This document shows, in pieces, positions 38,563-46,571 of a stretch of DNA of 64,000 nt. The notes below the pieces were generated by a model, which made no database searches, was not told the origin of the DNA, and saw nothing but the letters and a program-made list of their open reading frames with translations. This stretch comes from Leptospira kemamanensis (lineage in GTDB: Bacteria > Spirochaetota > Leptospiria > Leptospirales > Leptospiraceae), in assembly GCF_004769665.1 (NCBI RefSeq), contig NZ_RQGG01000036.1, positions 124,001-188,000 on the forward strand, in the 5' to 3' direction. Made by a program: the position numbers and the translations under genes. Numbering within the stretch: position 1 is the stretch's first letter; every line of letters begins with the position of its first letter.

Positions 38563-40209
38563 ATGTTTTTAGAAGCAAAATTGGAATATCCAATCATCCA
38601 AGAGAAGGAAATCCAGGAAAACCATCTATTGTTGCGGTTTCGAACTCCTGCCAACCCGAAGGTAGAAAAAAGAAAACCACTCGTGATTGGACTCGCCATT
38701 GATAAAAGTTGGTCGATGAAGGGAGAAAAGATGGAAGCAGTGATTGATGCTTCCTGTGCTCTCGTCAATTGGTTAACAAGACATGATGCTGTTTCGATTA
38801 TTGCATATTCATCTGATGTACAACTCATCCAACCAGTAACTCACCTAACAGAAAAAGTTTCTGTAACTGATAAAATTCGAAACATCCAAGTCGCAACATC
38901 TACCAATTTGAGTGGTGGATGGTTATCTACCTTAAAAAGTCTCAGCCAATCCAAAATCCCCAATGCTTATAAACGAGTGATCCTCTTAACCGATGGGAAT
39001 CCTACTTTAGGGATTAAAGAAAAAGAAGCACTTGTGACCATTGCCAGTGATCATTTGGCGATGGGAATTTCGACCACGACCATCGGTGTGGGAAATGATT
39101 TTAATGAAGAGATGTTAGTTGAGATTGCGAAAGCAGGTGGTGGAAATTTTTATTATATCGATAACCCGGAAACTGCGTCGGATATCTTTTTTGAAGAATT
39201 TGGCGATATTGGTGCCTTGTATGCACAGGCCATCGATGTAGAACTTGAGTTTGCACCTGGAGTTCGTTTGAAACAAGTTTTGTCAGAAACCTCACACCAA
39301 GTTTTGGAAGAATTTGATGAATTTTTGGGAGATTCCAAAACCATTTCTCGTCAGAAAATCAATTTACAGTTAGGTGATCTCAGAGCTGATGACCTTCGCA
39401 ATTTAGTTTTACGATTGGAAATTGATGATCGTGTTCACAAGGCTGAGACTCCTTTTTGCGAAGTAAATGTTTCTTATTATAATTTGTTAAAACAGAATGT
39501 ATTAGAATCTGTGAAGGAAAACTTTTCCTTTGAACGTGGAAAGAACCGTGGAAAACAAGATCCTGATGTTTTAGTCGAAATTCTAATTGCCAATGCGACT
39601 GTTGGAATCAAAGAAATCACAGAATTTGTGAAACGTGGCCAAACGGAAGACGCAAAGACCATGTTAGTTGGTCTGATCCAAGACATCCGTAACAATGTTC
39701 ATTTTGCTCCGAATGCACTTGGTTCTTTACTCAATCGTTTGTCTGTTTTAGAATCGAAAATACTCACCAAATCAGATGACTTACACAAACATCTTTTTAT
39801 GAATTCTCAAATGATGGCAAAAGGAACCGACAAAATCGATTTAAAAGATGTTGTGGTTCATAATCAGATTTTTGAATACCATACCGTGGGTGATATTGAT
39901 TTGTACAAATGCCCCGAAATCAAACAACTGATGGAACAAAAAATAGCAGAAGGTTTTCGTTATATGATTTTCGATTTTTCGCATACTTCCCATATCGATT
40001 CTTCCGCGATTGGAATGGTGATTCAGATCGTTGGTTGGTTACGAAGGAGGGGTGGAGAACTTGTGGTGGCAAACATTCATGATTCCGTAAAAAAAATCTT
40101 CGAAATCACAAGGTTGTACAACCACATTCGAGTCGCAGAAACTTTGTCATCTGCAAAGGAAGTTTTACAGAGGATTGTCTATGCGAAGGAAGGCGACGAA
40201 ATCACATAA
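38563..40209 (+). CDS. von Willebrand factor A domain fused to a STAS domain
   Basis: 548 residues without signal peptide. The VWA domain (about 40-220) has a complete MIDAS: DKSWSMKG (DxSxS), the Thr/Ser in STNLSGGW and LLTDGNPT. A middle beta/helical part (about 225-420) follows. The C-terminal STAS domain (about 430-545) has VGDIDLYKCPEIKQLME and FDFSHTSHIDSSAIGMVIQIVGWLRRRGGELVVANI, including the Ser that SpoIIAA-type antagonists use for phosphorylation. VWA modules bind ligands through a metal, and STAS modules take part in anti-sigma partner switching. The combination suggests a cytoplasmic signalling or scaffold protein. No kinase or phosphatase gene lies beside it. Confidence 0.88.
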   Translation: MFLEAKLEYPIIQEKEIQENHLLLRFRTPANPKVEKRKPLVIGLAIDKSWSMKGEKMEAVIDASCALVNWLTRHDAVSIIAYSSDVQLIQPVTHLTEKVSVTDKIRNIQVATSTNLSGGWLSTLKSLSQSKIPNAYKRVILLTDGNPTLGIKEKEALVTIASDHLAMGISTTTIGVGNDFNEEMLVEIAKAGGGNFYYIDNPETASDIFFEEFGDIGALYAQAIDVELEFAPGVRLKQVLSETSHQVLEEFDEFLGDSKTISRQKINLQLGDLRADDLRNLVLRLEIDDRVHKAETPFCEVNVSYYNLLKQNVLESVKENFSFERGKNRGKQDPDVLVEILIANATVGIKEITEFVKRGQTEDAKTMLVGLIQDIRNNVHFAPNALGSLLNRLSVLESKILTKSDDLHKHLFMNSQMMAKGTDKIDLKDVVVHNQIFEYHTVGDIDLYKCPEIKQLMEQKIAEGFRYMIFDFSHTSHIDSSAIGMVIQIVGWLRRRGGELVVANIHDSVKKIFEITRLYNHIRVAETLSSAKEVLQRIVYAKEGDEIT

Positions 40210-40225
40210 GATACTAACTGTATCT

Positions 40226-40447
40226 TTAAGCTAACCAACGTTCGGCTTCTTCAATCGCTTCTTTTAATTCACTGACAAGAGTTGGAGCAATCGCAATTCC
40301 TTTTTGAGTCGGTTTTAATTCCCCATTGGGATCTGTGTACCAAACTCGAATGTTAAAAAACGTTTGTCCTTTGTATTCGGAAATCTCCACGCGGATGACT
40401 TCTCCTCTACCTTTGTCAATGTCTCGGATAATTCCTGTTTTTGCCAT
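40226..40447 (-). CDS. PC4/YdbC-like single-stranded-DNA-binding protein
   Basis: 73 residues with the PC4 (transcriptional coactivator p15) core: [39 protein letters not shown] followed by a helix ([16 protein letters not shown]). Bacterial members bind ssDNA as dimers. It sits 1 base after the ferredoxin-NADP reductase gene and is probably cotranscribed with it. Confidence 0.85.
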   Translation of the reverse strand: MAKTGIIRDIDKGRGEVIRVEISEYKGQTFFNIRVWYTDPNGELKPTQKGIAIAPTLVSELKEAIEEAERWLA

Positions 40448-40448
40448 G

Positions 40449-41372
40449 TTAGTACGTCTCTACAAATAATTTTTCTTTTTCTTCCAGGTCTTTTTTGAAA
40501 GCTTCGTAAGTGAGTTCAGTGCCACAAGCAGACATCATTTCCTGAATCACTCCTTTCTCCATTCCCTTCGGACCGCCACAAATATAAAACTTACCGTTTC
40601 CATTCACAGCATTTTTAATGGCCTCTGCATTTTCTTTTGCACGGTGGGTGATGTACATTTTACCCCCATCAAAACTGTTTTTCTCTTCACGGCTAATGGC
40701 AGTTACAAAATGAAACCTAGAGTGTTCTTTTGCTTTTTCTTCAAAATACTCACGAAGGACAATTTCATCGGAATAAGGAGCCCCGTAAATCAACCAAAGT
40801 TGTCCTCGAAACTGGATCAGTTTTTGTACGAGAAGTTCTTCTACCATTCCAAAAAAAGGACTGATCCCTGTTCCCGTTGCAAAAAAGAAAATATCTCCCG
40901 AAAAATCCGTTTGAGGGAGTAGGAATTTTTTCCCAGCAGGACCAGTCATCGTCACTACATCCCCAGGTTTGAGGTCGCAAATATAATTGGAACAAACTCC
41001 CTTGTGGAGAAGGTTTCCGTTCTCATCATAGACATTGTCTCTTTTTACAATGAATTCGATATTGTCTTTGGTTTGGCCAAAACTATAAGACGGGGAAGCA
41101 ATGGAATAGAGACGCACCGTATAACTGGCATCAGCGAGTCCTTTTGCCTGTTTTTCGGGATCAAGTCCTGGTGGGATGATCCCCGCACTCTGGCCAATCA
41201 TATAAGGATAAACAGAATGGTCGATGGCAACCGTAATGCGGTGGACTGCCGCCTCTCCTTCTTTTGATTGGCGTTTCCCTTTCCCGAGTTCGGGAGTCAA
41301 ACGGGTGTTTGCTAGGACTTGAGCTTGGATGGGATTGGATTTTTTGAATAAATTGATCTGAGGGGTAAGCAA
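40449..41372 (-). CDS. ferredoxin--NADP+ reductase, plastid type
   Basis: 307 residues. FAD binding is shown by RLYSIASPS and the block [20 protein letters not shown] binding is shown by [20 protein letters not shown] and the [13 protein letters not shown] region. The C-terminal Tyr (LFVETY) stacks on the flavin. These features belong to plant/plastid-type FNR, which is the type described in Leptospira. The start is TTG at 41372: GAGG lies 6 bases upstream and no ATG is available before the conserved fold. Confidence 0.92.
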   Translation of the reverse strand: MLTPQINLFKKSNPIQAQVLANTRLTPELGKGKRQSKEGEAAVHRITVAIDHSVYPYMIGQSAGIIPPGLDPEKQAKGLADASYTVRLYSIASPSYSFGQTKDNIEFIVKRDNVYDENGNLLHKGVCSNYICDLKPGDVVTMTGPAGKKFLLPQTDFSGDIFFFATGTGISPFFGMVEELLVQKLIQFRGQLWLIYGAPYSDEIVLREYFEEKAKEHSRFHFVTAISREEKNSFDGGKMYITHRAKENAEAIKNAVNGNGKFYICGGPKGMEKGVIQEMMSACGTELTYEAFKKDLEEKEKLFVETY

Positions 41373-41478
41373 AGTCGTCCTCGTAACAGGTAGTTTTACG
41401 TCAAGTTTGGCAAGGTTGGGCTTCGGGAAAAGGAGAACTTAGAATTTCATTTTTCGTCCTCGGAATTATGTCTCTTCC

Positions 41479-41506
41479 TTGACTCAAAATTTGGATTTTT
41501 TAAACT
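41479..41506 (+). promoter_or_regulatory. candidate sigma70-type promoter
   Basis: TTGACT (41479-41484) and TAAACT (41501-41506) are separated by 16 bases. The site lies 54 bases upstream of the small gene at 41560. Confidence 0.45.
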
Positions 41507-41559
41507 TTAGTCATTCCGGCCTTCCCGCCGATCCTTAAACCACAAGGGATAACAGTTGC

Positions 41560-41781
41560 ATGAGATCGACAGAAGTACAAGAAAAGAAGTCCTATCCATT
41601 TCCGAACTCCGTCCTTCAGCAAAAATTGGAAAGTTTTACCAATACCATGCTTGATTCCTTACAAAACCAACCGAAACAGGAAACAACTTGGGCTGTCATC
41701 GCCATGACAGGTGAAGTTTTGGCACATGGTTCCAAACACTCCCACCAAGATCCAAGTTCCGATTCTCTTTTTTCTCTCTAA
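41560..41781 (+). CDS. small hypothetical protein
   Basis: 73 residues: a polar, Gln/Ser-rich N-terminal half with a short helix (SVLQQKLESFTNTMLDSLQ) and a short hydrophobic strand (TTWAVIAMTGEVLAHGS). AAGGGA lies 10 bases before the ATG and a promoter-like sequence lies upstream, so the frame is probably translated. No family is recognised. The DUF3015 gene follows after 14 bases. Confidence 0.5.
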   Translation: MRSTEVQEKKSYPFPNSVLQQKLESFTNTMLDSLQNQPKQETTWAVIAMTGEVLAHGSKHSHQDPSSDSLFSL

Positions 41782-41795
41782 TTTAGGAGTTTTTG

Positions 41796-42320
41796 ATGCA
41801 TTCAAACAATAGAAAAAATTTGTTTTATTTCCACATAACAATAATTAGTATTCTACTACTTTCGGTTCCACGATCCATTGCCGCTGAACCCTATGGGATG
41901 GCGGGATGTGGGCTTGGTTCCATGGTGCCCGTTTGGAAAAATGACATTGGTCAAATCCTTGCGGCAACGACCAACGGAAGTTTTTCTTCCCAAACTTTTG
42001 GAATCACGTCTGGAACATCCAATTGCACAACCGATGGTTTGGTGAAAAGAGAAATTGCACAAGAAGTATTCATTGCATCCAACGAAGAACCGCTAGAATT
42101 AGAAACCACGCAAGGGAGTGGGGAACGAATTAGAGCCGTAGCATCTTTGTTAGGTTGTCCGAAACATGCGGTGGAACTGGGAAAACTGATGAAAGAAAAT
42201 CATACCTATCTTTTTCCTAAAACAAAATTGGAAAATGAATCTCGTTCGAAAGAAATTCTGTCGCGATTAAAAACACAAATCTCTTCTGACGAATCCTTAC
42301 GATTGGTTTGTGAGTACTAA
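41796..42320 (+). CDS. DUF3015-family exported protein
   Basis: 174 residues with a signal peptide (IISILLLSVPRSIAAE). The DUF3015 signature is YGMAGCGLGSMVPVWKNDIGQILAATTNGSFSSQTFGITSGTSNC. The second half contains the Glu-rich helices of this periplasmic family, whose function is unknown. The ATG at 41796 follows TTAGGAG at 6 bases. The last 4 bases overlap the convergent gene at 42317. Confidence 0.85.
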   Translation: MHSNNRKNLFYFHITIISILLLSVPRSIAAEPYGMAGCGLGSMVPVWKNDIGQILAATTNGSFSSQTFGITSGTSNCTTDGLVKREIAQEVFIASNEEPLELETTQGSGERIRAVASLLGCPKHAVELGKLMKENHTYLFPKTKLENESRSKEILSRLKTQISSDESLRLVCEY

Positions 42321-42961
42321 TCTCGGATCACTCTCGAAATTTCTGAGTTATAACGATACGCAGCTTCCGTTTGATTTAAATAACCATAAGCACCCAATTC
42401 AAATAAAAAAGAAGCCGTAATTCCATACCCTCCATCGGGCACTGAGTCACATCCTTTTTTACCAGCAGGATGGATTTTCCAATCTCTTGTATTTAAAAAA
42501 GGAAAATCATCTGGGCATTCTACATGGCGATAATTTTTTCCATCAGCATGTCTTGCTTCATGTAATAAAACCAAAATCCGATCCAATCGATTTAAACTAA
42601 AAAAACCACGACCCAGAAGCACTTCTCCATCTTGGTACATGGCCACATAATCACCAGTGGATCCATAATTGAATTTTTTGATCCTCGATTGGATCCAACG
42701 CGATAATTTTTTTCCAGAGAAAGGAAACTTAAAAAATGATTCAAATTGGGAATGGCGGTTGTAAGTAGAACGATCGATTTTGATTTTTTTAGGTTCAAGT
42801 GATTCTAAATATACGAACGTATCCTTTAAGATTCTGGCTTGTTTGGCAGTTAACTTTGATTCATCGGAAAAAATCGAGTTTGTAACAAAAAAGTAAATGA
42901 AACATCCAAAGAAGAACAGATTTTGTGTATTGAATTTAGAATGTGGCTTGGAGTCCGCCAT
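42317..42961 (-). CDS. exported HExxH-motif protein, putative metalloprotease
   Basis: 214 residues. The N-terminus contains a hydrophobic export segment ([17 protein letters not shown]). A zinc-peptidase-type motif is visible in [28 protein letters not shown], with further His and Asp residues downstream. Other parts match no family that I know. It is the last gene of the haem-type operon and overlaps the TonB-dependent receptor gene by 26 bases, so it may process or accompany the haem-binding proteins. It could equally be a structural protein with a chance HExxH. Confidence 0.6.
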   Translation of the reverse strand: MADSKPHSKFNTQNLFFFGCFIYFFVTNSIFSDESKLTAKQARILKDTFVYLESLEPKKIKIDRSTYNRHSQFESFFKFPFSGKKLSRWIQSRIKKFNYGSTGDYVAMYQDGEVLLGRGFFSLNRLDRILVLLHEARHADGKNYRHVECPDDFPFLNTRDWKIHPAGKKGCDSVPDGGYGITASFLFELGAYGYLNQTEAAYRYNSEISRVIRD

Positions 42962-45113
42962 AGTAAAACCTTGGACGAATAGGATTGTAAGTAAGCTCGT
43001 ATTGGTCCAAAAGGTTGTCTACTCCGAAAAATAAGGACATCCTTCCTTCAAAAAATTTTTTCTCCAATCGTACATTGAGAAGGGTGAACGGTTTTCCATA
43101 GACCACTTTATTGTTCTCTTCAGGTGTGCGTGTCTGTTGGTCAATGAGAGCCGTACTTGTTCCCGCAGTAAAATCATTGGTAGTACTATAAAAAGGACGT
43201 TTGTCTAAACGTTTGGCACGAAGGGCAAATTCCCAACCACCTGGAGCGTTCACAAAAAAATTCATGGTTCCTTGGTGGAGGGCTCGGCCTTCTAAGGGTC
43301 TATCCGTTGTTAGGTCCCGTGTGTCTGTTTGGTTATAACCAAGTTCTAAGGCAAAGTACTTCAGGAAACGTAAACGGGAACCAGCTTCCACACCACGTGT
43401 GTATGCACGTTGTACGTTTTTCAACTGGAAGGTAGCAAATTCACTCGTTCTGGTTCCAAAACTGTATTGGATGAGATCCGTAATGTCGTTGCGAAATACA
43501 CTGAGAGATAAGGTCCAAAATTTGAAAGGAGTGTATTCGAGATCGGCATTGACAGTGGTCGATTTTTCCGGCCTTAGTTTGTCATTTCCTTCTACCGTAT
43601 AACCAACACCAGGGTTTTCAAATCGTAAGTACAACTCGCGAAAGGATGGGGGACGAAATCCTTTACCATAACTAGCTCGGAAAACCAAATCACTTGTGAT
43701 GTCCACTTTGGTTGCAATTTTGGGAGTGGTTTGTCCTCCAAATTGTGAATCCACATCATGCCGAACCCCTGGAACGAGTCGCCAAACAAAGCCTTGGCGC
43801 CAAATCACCCATTCGTCTTGGATGAAGGCGGCCCGTCTTGTTCGATAGGCATTTCGTCTTGCCAATCGGTCTGTTTGTAATTCTTCCGAAAATGATTCCA
43901 CACCAGCCGTAATCATGTGGTCTTTATGGACTTCATGATCAATTTGAGCTACCCCTTGTGAGGAAAATTCATTTGTGATTTCTTTTACATCGAGTTCGTT
44001 GGAATTTCGTTGATCGAGTTTGTAATGGTTTTCCCAACGAGAAAAGTTTCCACGAAGGGAAACCATATTTCGTTTTCCATAGGTATATTCTAAAGCACCT
44101 AACGCTAAAAAGTCGTTTGTCATATTGGTGCGATCAAAAACTCCACCAGTGGATCGTGAATCCACACCAGCTTGGTTCCGATTTAAATAATTGATTCCCG
44201 TTTTGACTTTAAACTGTCCATCGGGATTAAAAGTCATGTTTCCACCTAAGTTATTGTCTTGGAACGAGTTCCCAGTGGTTGCAGGAGTTCTTGGATCTAA
44301 ATCGTAAGCAGCAGCTTGGTTAAACCCACCAAAAAAATTGGTCGCAACAAAATCATTTTTAAACCCAACATCGGCGATCATATTTTTTTCGCCTTGGGAT
44401 CCAAAGTTCATTTGTCGGCCGTTACCGTATGAGGTACGGAATTGATAGTGTTCTGGTTTTTCTGCTTGTTTCGTGATGATATTAATCACACCACCAATTG
44501 CATCTGCTCCGTATAAAGAAGAACTACTTCCTTTTACGATTTCAACACGTTCAATGTTTTGTACCTTGAAACGAGTTAGGTCAATGGTGTTATTGAGCCT
44601 TCCTGCAACTCTTTGCCCATCCACTAAAAATAATACATATTTGGAATCGAGTCCCAACATTTGTACTTGGGATCCACCAAAAAATGGTGTGACATTGATT
44701 CCCAGTTGTGTATCAAGCACCTCACCTAAGTTACGTGCTCCCGTTTGTTCAATCCGTTTTCGAGAAATGACTTCCGTGGCAACTGCTGAATCTTTGAGGC
44801 GTCTTTCCCCACGGGATCCTGTCACGACGATTCCATTTTTATGATCTAAGTCTTTGAATCGATCATCGTCACTTGGTTCTTCCGTTTTACCGACATCCGA
44901 ATTCTCTTGGAATTTTTTGGGACTTGTCTCAGCATTTTGATTCGGTTGTGCATTGGGATCTACAGGTGTAACTGGTTGGATCTCGGAACTTGGATCGGTT
45001 TTACCATTTGGCTTTGGTTGTTTACCATTGGGTTTGGTTTGAGCCTGCAGTTCTCCCCATACAAGGAAAAAGAAACAAAGATAGGAAAGCGAACGATTGA
45101 ATGGGAATGACAT
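42936..45113 (-). CDS. TonB-dependent outer-membrane receptor, probably for haem
   Basis: About 725 residues. After the signal peptide ([15 protein letters not shown]) there is a Pro/Asn-rich linker of about 65 residues. The plug domain follows ([98 protein letters not shown]). The 22-stranded barrel ends in [13 protein letters not shown] with the terminal Phe. The ATG at 45113 overlaps the stop of the HmuY-like gene (TAATG). Coupling to HmuY and a Fur-like box upstream of the operon point to haem, but no receptor-specific motif was read. Confidence 0.9.
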   Translation of the reverse strand: MSFPFNRSLSYLCFFFLVWGELQAQTKPNGKQPKPNGKTDPSSEIQPVTPVDPNAQPNQNAETSPKKFQENSDVGKTEEPSDDDRFKDLDHKNGIVVTGSRGERRLKDSAVATEVISRKRIEQTGARNLGEVLDTQLGINVTPFFGGSQVQMLGLDSKYVLFLVDGQRVAGRLNNTIDLTRFKVQNIERVEIVKGSSSSLYGADAIGGVINIITKQAEKPEHYQFRTSYGNGRQMNFGSQGEKNMIADVGFKNDFVATNFFGGFNQAAAYDLDPRTPATTGNSFQDNNLGGNMTFNPDGQFKVKTGINYLNRNQAGVDSRSTGGVFDRTNMTNDFLALGALEYTYGKRNMVSLRGNFSRWENHYKLDQRNSNELDVKEITNEFSSQGVAQIDHEVHKDHMITAGVESFSEELQTDRLARRNAYRTRRAAFIQDEWVIWRQGFVWRLVPGVRHDVDSQFGGQTTPKIATKVDITSDLVFRASYGKGFRPPSFRELYLRFENPGVGYTVEGNDKLRPEKSTTVNADLEYTPFKFWTLSLSVFRNDITDLIQYSFGTRTSEFATFQLKNVQRAYTRGVEAGSRLRFLKYFALELGYNQTDTRDLTTDRPLEGRALHQGTMNFFVNAPGGWEFALRAKRLDKRPFYSTTNDFTAGTSTALIDQQTRTPEENNKVVYGKPFTLLNVRLEKKFFEGRMSLFFGVDNLLDQYELTYNPIRPRFYYGGLQATF

Positions 45114-45775
45114 TAGGGAAGTTTTTTCCAACGGATGGTGGGGTAACCTGAGGTGCCAGCATCACTATAATAATTTTCTACATGAACTGCATAAATAGAA
45201 TTCCCTGATCCTGAGCGAATGAGAAAGATATCAGGTTTAGGTGATAATTCACCAATCGAATAATTATACCATTCGGTTACAAGTGGATTTCCCACAAACA
45301 CCGATCCAGCTCCACCTATCCCTTGTGTGGTGGCAGCGCTATCAGTTGTAAATGTACTACAACCTTGGCTTGTCGCCGACGTGGAACTGGCAGTAGCAAA
45401 ATCTGTAGTGTTACTTTTACAAGCTCCACCGAGACCAAAACGATTAGTCTCTCCTGAATTTGTCGCCACCTTATAACGATTAAAAGCTATATCCCAATTT
45501 AAGGTATCTTTTTCAGAGAAAGGGATTTGTTTGTTTGCTTCAAATTGGAAATAGATATAAAAATCTAAATTGGTAGCATTGAACCTTGTTGTAACACTCC
45601 CATCCCCATTGGAACGGGAGAAAACAATTTTATCCAAAGCATTGGGATTACTCGCATTGATTAGATTTGTAACCAATTGGTTTACATACAAATCTTGGTC
45701 TGTTAATGCCGGCTTCTGCCTCGCGCAAAAACTGAATCCGAGTAAGAGAACTCCGATGCTAAGGATGCGAATCAC
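45113..45775 (-). CDS. HmuY-like haem-binding lipoprotein
   Basis: 220 residues with a lipoprotein signal ([14 protein letters not shown]). HmuY features are [47 protein letters not shown] at the front and [19 protein letters not shown] at the end. HmuY of Porphyromonas captures haem and passes it to the receptor HmuR; the TonB receptor gene follows here with a 1-base overlap. The inserted Ser/Thr/Ala-rich stretch between the two cysteines (GACKSN to SQGC) is not typical. Confidence 0.82.
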   Translation of the reverse strand: MIRILSIGVLLLGFSFCARQKPALTDQDLYVNQLVTNLINASNPNALDKIVFSRSNGDGSVTTRFNATNLDFYIYFQFEANKQIPFSEKDTLNWDIAFNRYKVATNSGETNRFGLGGACKSNTTDFATASSTSATSQGCSTFTTDSAATTQGIGGAGSVFVGNPLVTEWYNYSIGELSPKPDIFLIRSGSGNSIYAVHVENYYSDAGTSGYPTIRWKKLP

Positions 45776-45778
45776 TGT

Positions 45779-46333
45779 TTATTGAGAAAAAGTGTAAGTC
45801 ACAGCAGCAGATTGTCCACTTCTTGGAATCGCGTAAATGAATACATAGAATCCGGTAGAAGCTGTAAATGTAATGCTCGCAGTCTGGTTTGTAATTTTGT
45901 ATGAATCTGGAAATTCACCATTGGAATCAGCCCCACCAGAAATTGAATAATCTGTTCCACGAACAGCTACATTATTTGTGCCGAGTGGGCAAGTACTGGA
46001 TTTGTAAACAATGATAAATGCACTCCCTTGGACTGTCATGGATGTACTGCCGTCACCTGTGAGTTTCATCGCTGTTGTCACGTGTCCAATACCCATTGTA
46101 CTTAATTTAGGAGGAGTTCCACTAGTTGTTCCAGTGATATCATTTGTCCATGTGTTGATTTGAGCTTTACCGGAAGCAAATACCGCACAATCCCCAGGAG
46201 AATACGTGAGAGCTGCTAAACCTAAGAGTAAGGTTTCATTTTGATTATCTTCTTTTTTTTCGCACTGGAGGGTAAGAGCACCCACAATCGCCAGTAGAAC
46301 GAACAAACTCATCTTTTTTTCAAGGGATTTCAT
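45779..46333 (-). CDS. lipoprotein of unknown function, first gene of the haem-type operon
   Basis: 185 residues from the ATG at 46333, which has GAGG 5 bases upstream. The signal SLFVLLAIVGALTLQCEKKED has a clear lipobox Cys. The mature part is Thr/Ser/Gly-rich with beta strands (TSMTVQGSAFIIVYKSS, GFYVFIYAIPRSGQSAAVTYTFSQ) and looks secreted. No family is recognised. HmuY starts 3 bases later. The longer open frame above 46333 contains the Fur-like box and is not used. Confidence 0.7.
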   Translation of the reverse strand: MKSLEKKMSLFVLLAIVGALTLQCEKKEDNQNETLLLGLAALTYSPGDCAVFASGKAQINTWTNDITGTTSGTPPKLSTMGIGHVTTAMKLTGDGSTSMTVQGSAFIIVYKSSTCPLGTNNVAVRGTDYSISGGADSNGEFPDSYKITNQTASITFTASTGFYVFIYAIPRSGQSAAVTYTFSQ

Positions 46334-46374
46334 AAGAACCTCGGTCTTTTTTATCCAAACTTCCGTACTAGTAT

Positions 46375-46389
46375 TGAGAATCAATTTCA
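46375..46389 (-). promoter_or_regulatory. Fur-like box upstream of the haem-type operon
   Basis: On the minus strand TGAAATTGATTCTCA matches the 7-1-7 Fur consensus TGATAATNATTATCA in 11 of 14 defined positions (right arm 6 of 7, left arm 5 of 7). It lies 42 bases upstream of the operon's first start codon. A Fur-family repressor would switch the operon off when iron is plentiful. Confidence 0.55.
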
Positions 46390-46571
46390 TTTTATTGAAA
46401 CCACTCTTTTTTTCTAGTACTGACATTTCTGTGACAAGAGTCGCCTAATTCCAAATAAGGTGGTCATATTCATGACAGCTTCATTGGGAGCGTTAGATCA
46501 CTCTCTCATAAGCGTATGGTGTAAAAAATCTATTGTAAGGAAAAGGATTTTTCGTCTACTATGCCTAGGTC

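Noticed and set aside
46334..46426. Longer N-terminus for the first lipoprotein of the haem-type operon
   Set aside because: It would run through the Fur-like box, and the ATG at 46333 has a good GAGG and gives a clean lipoprotein signal.
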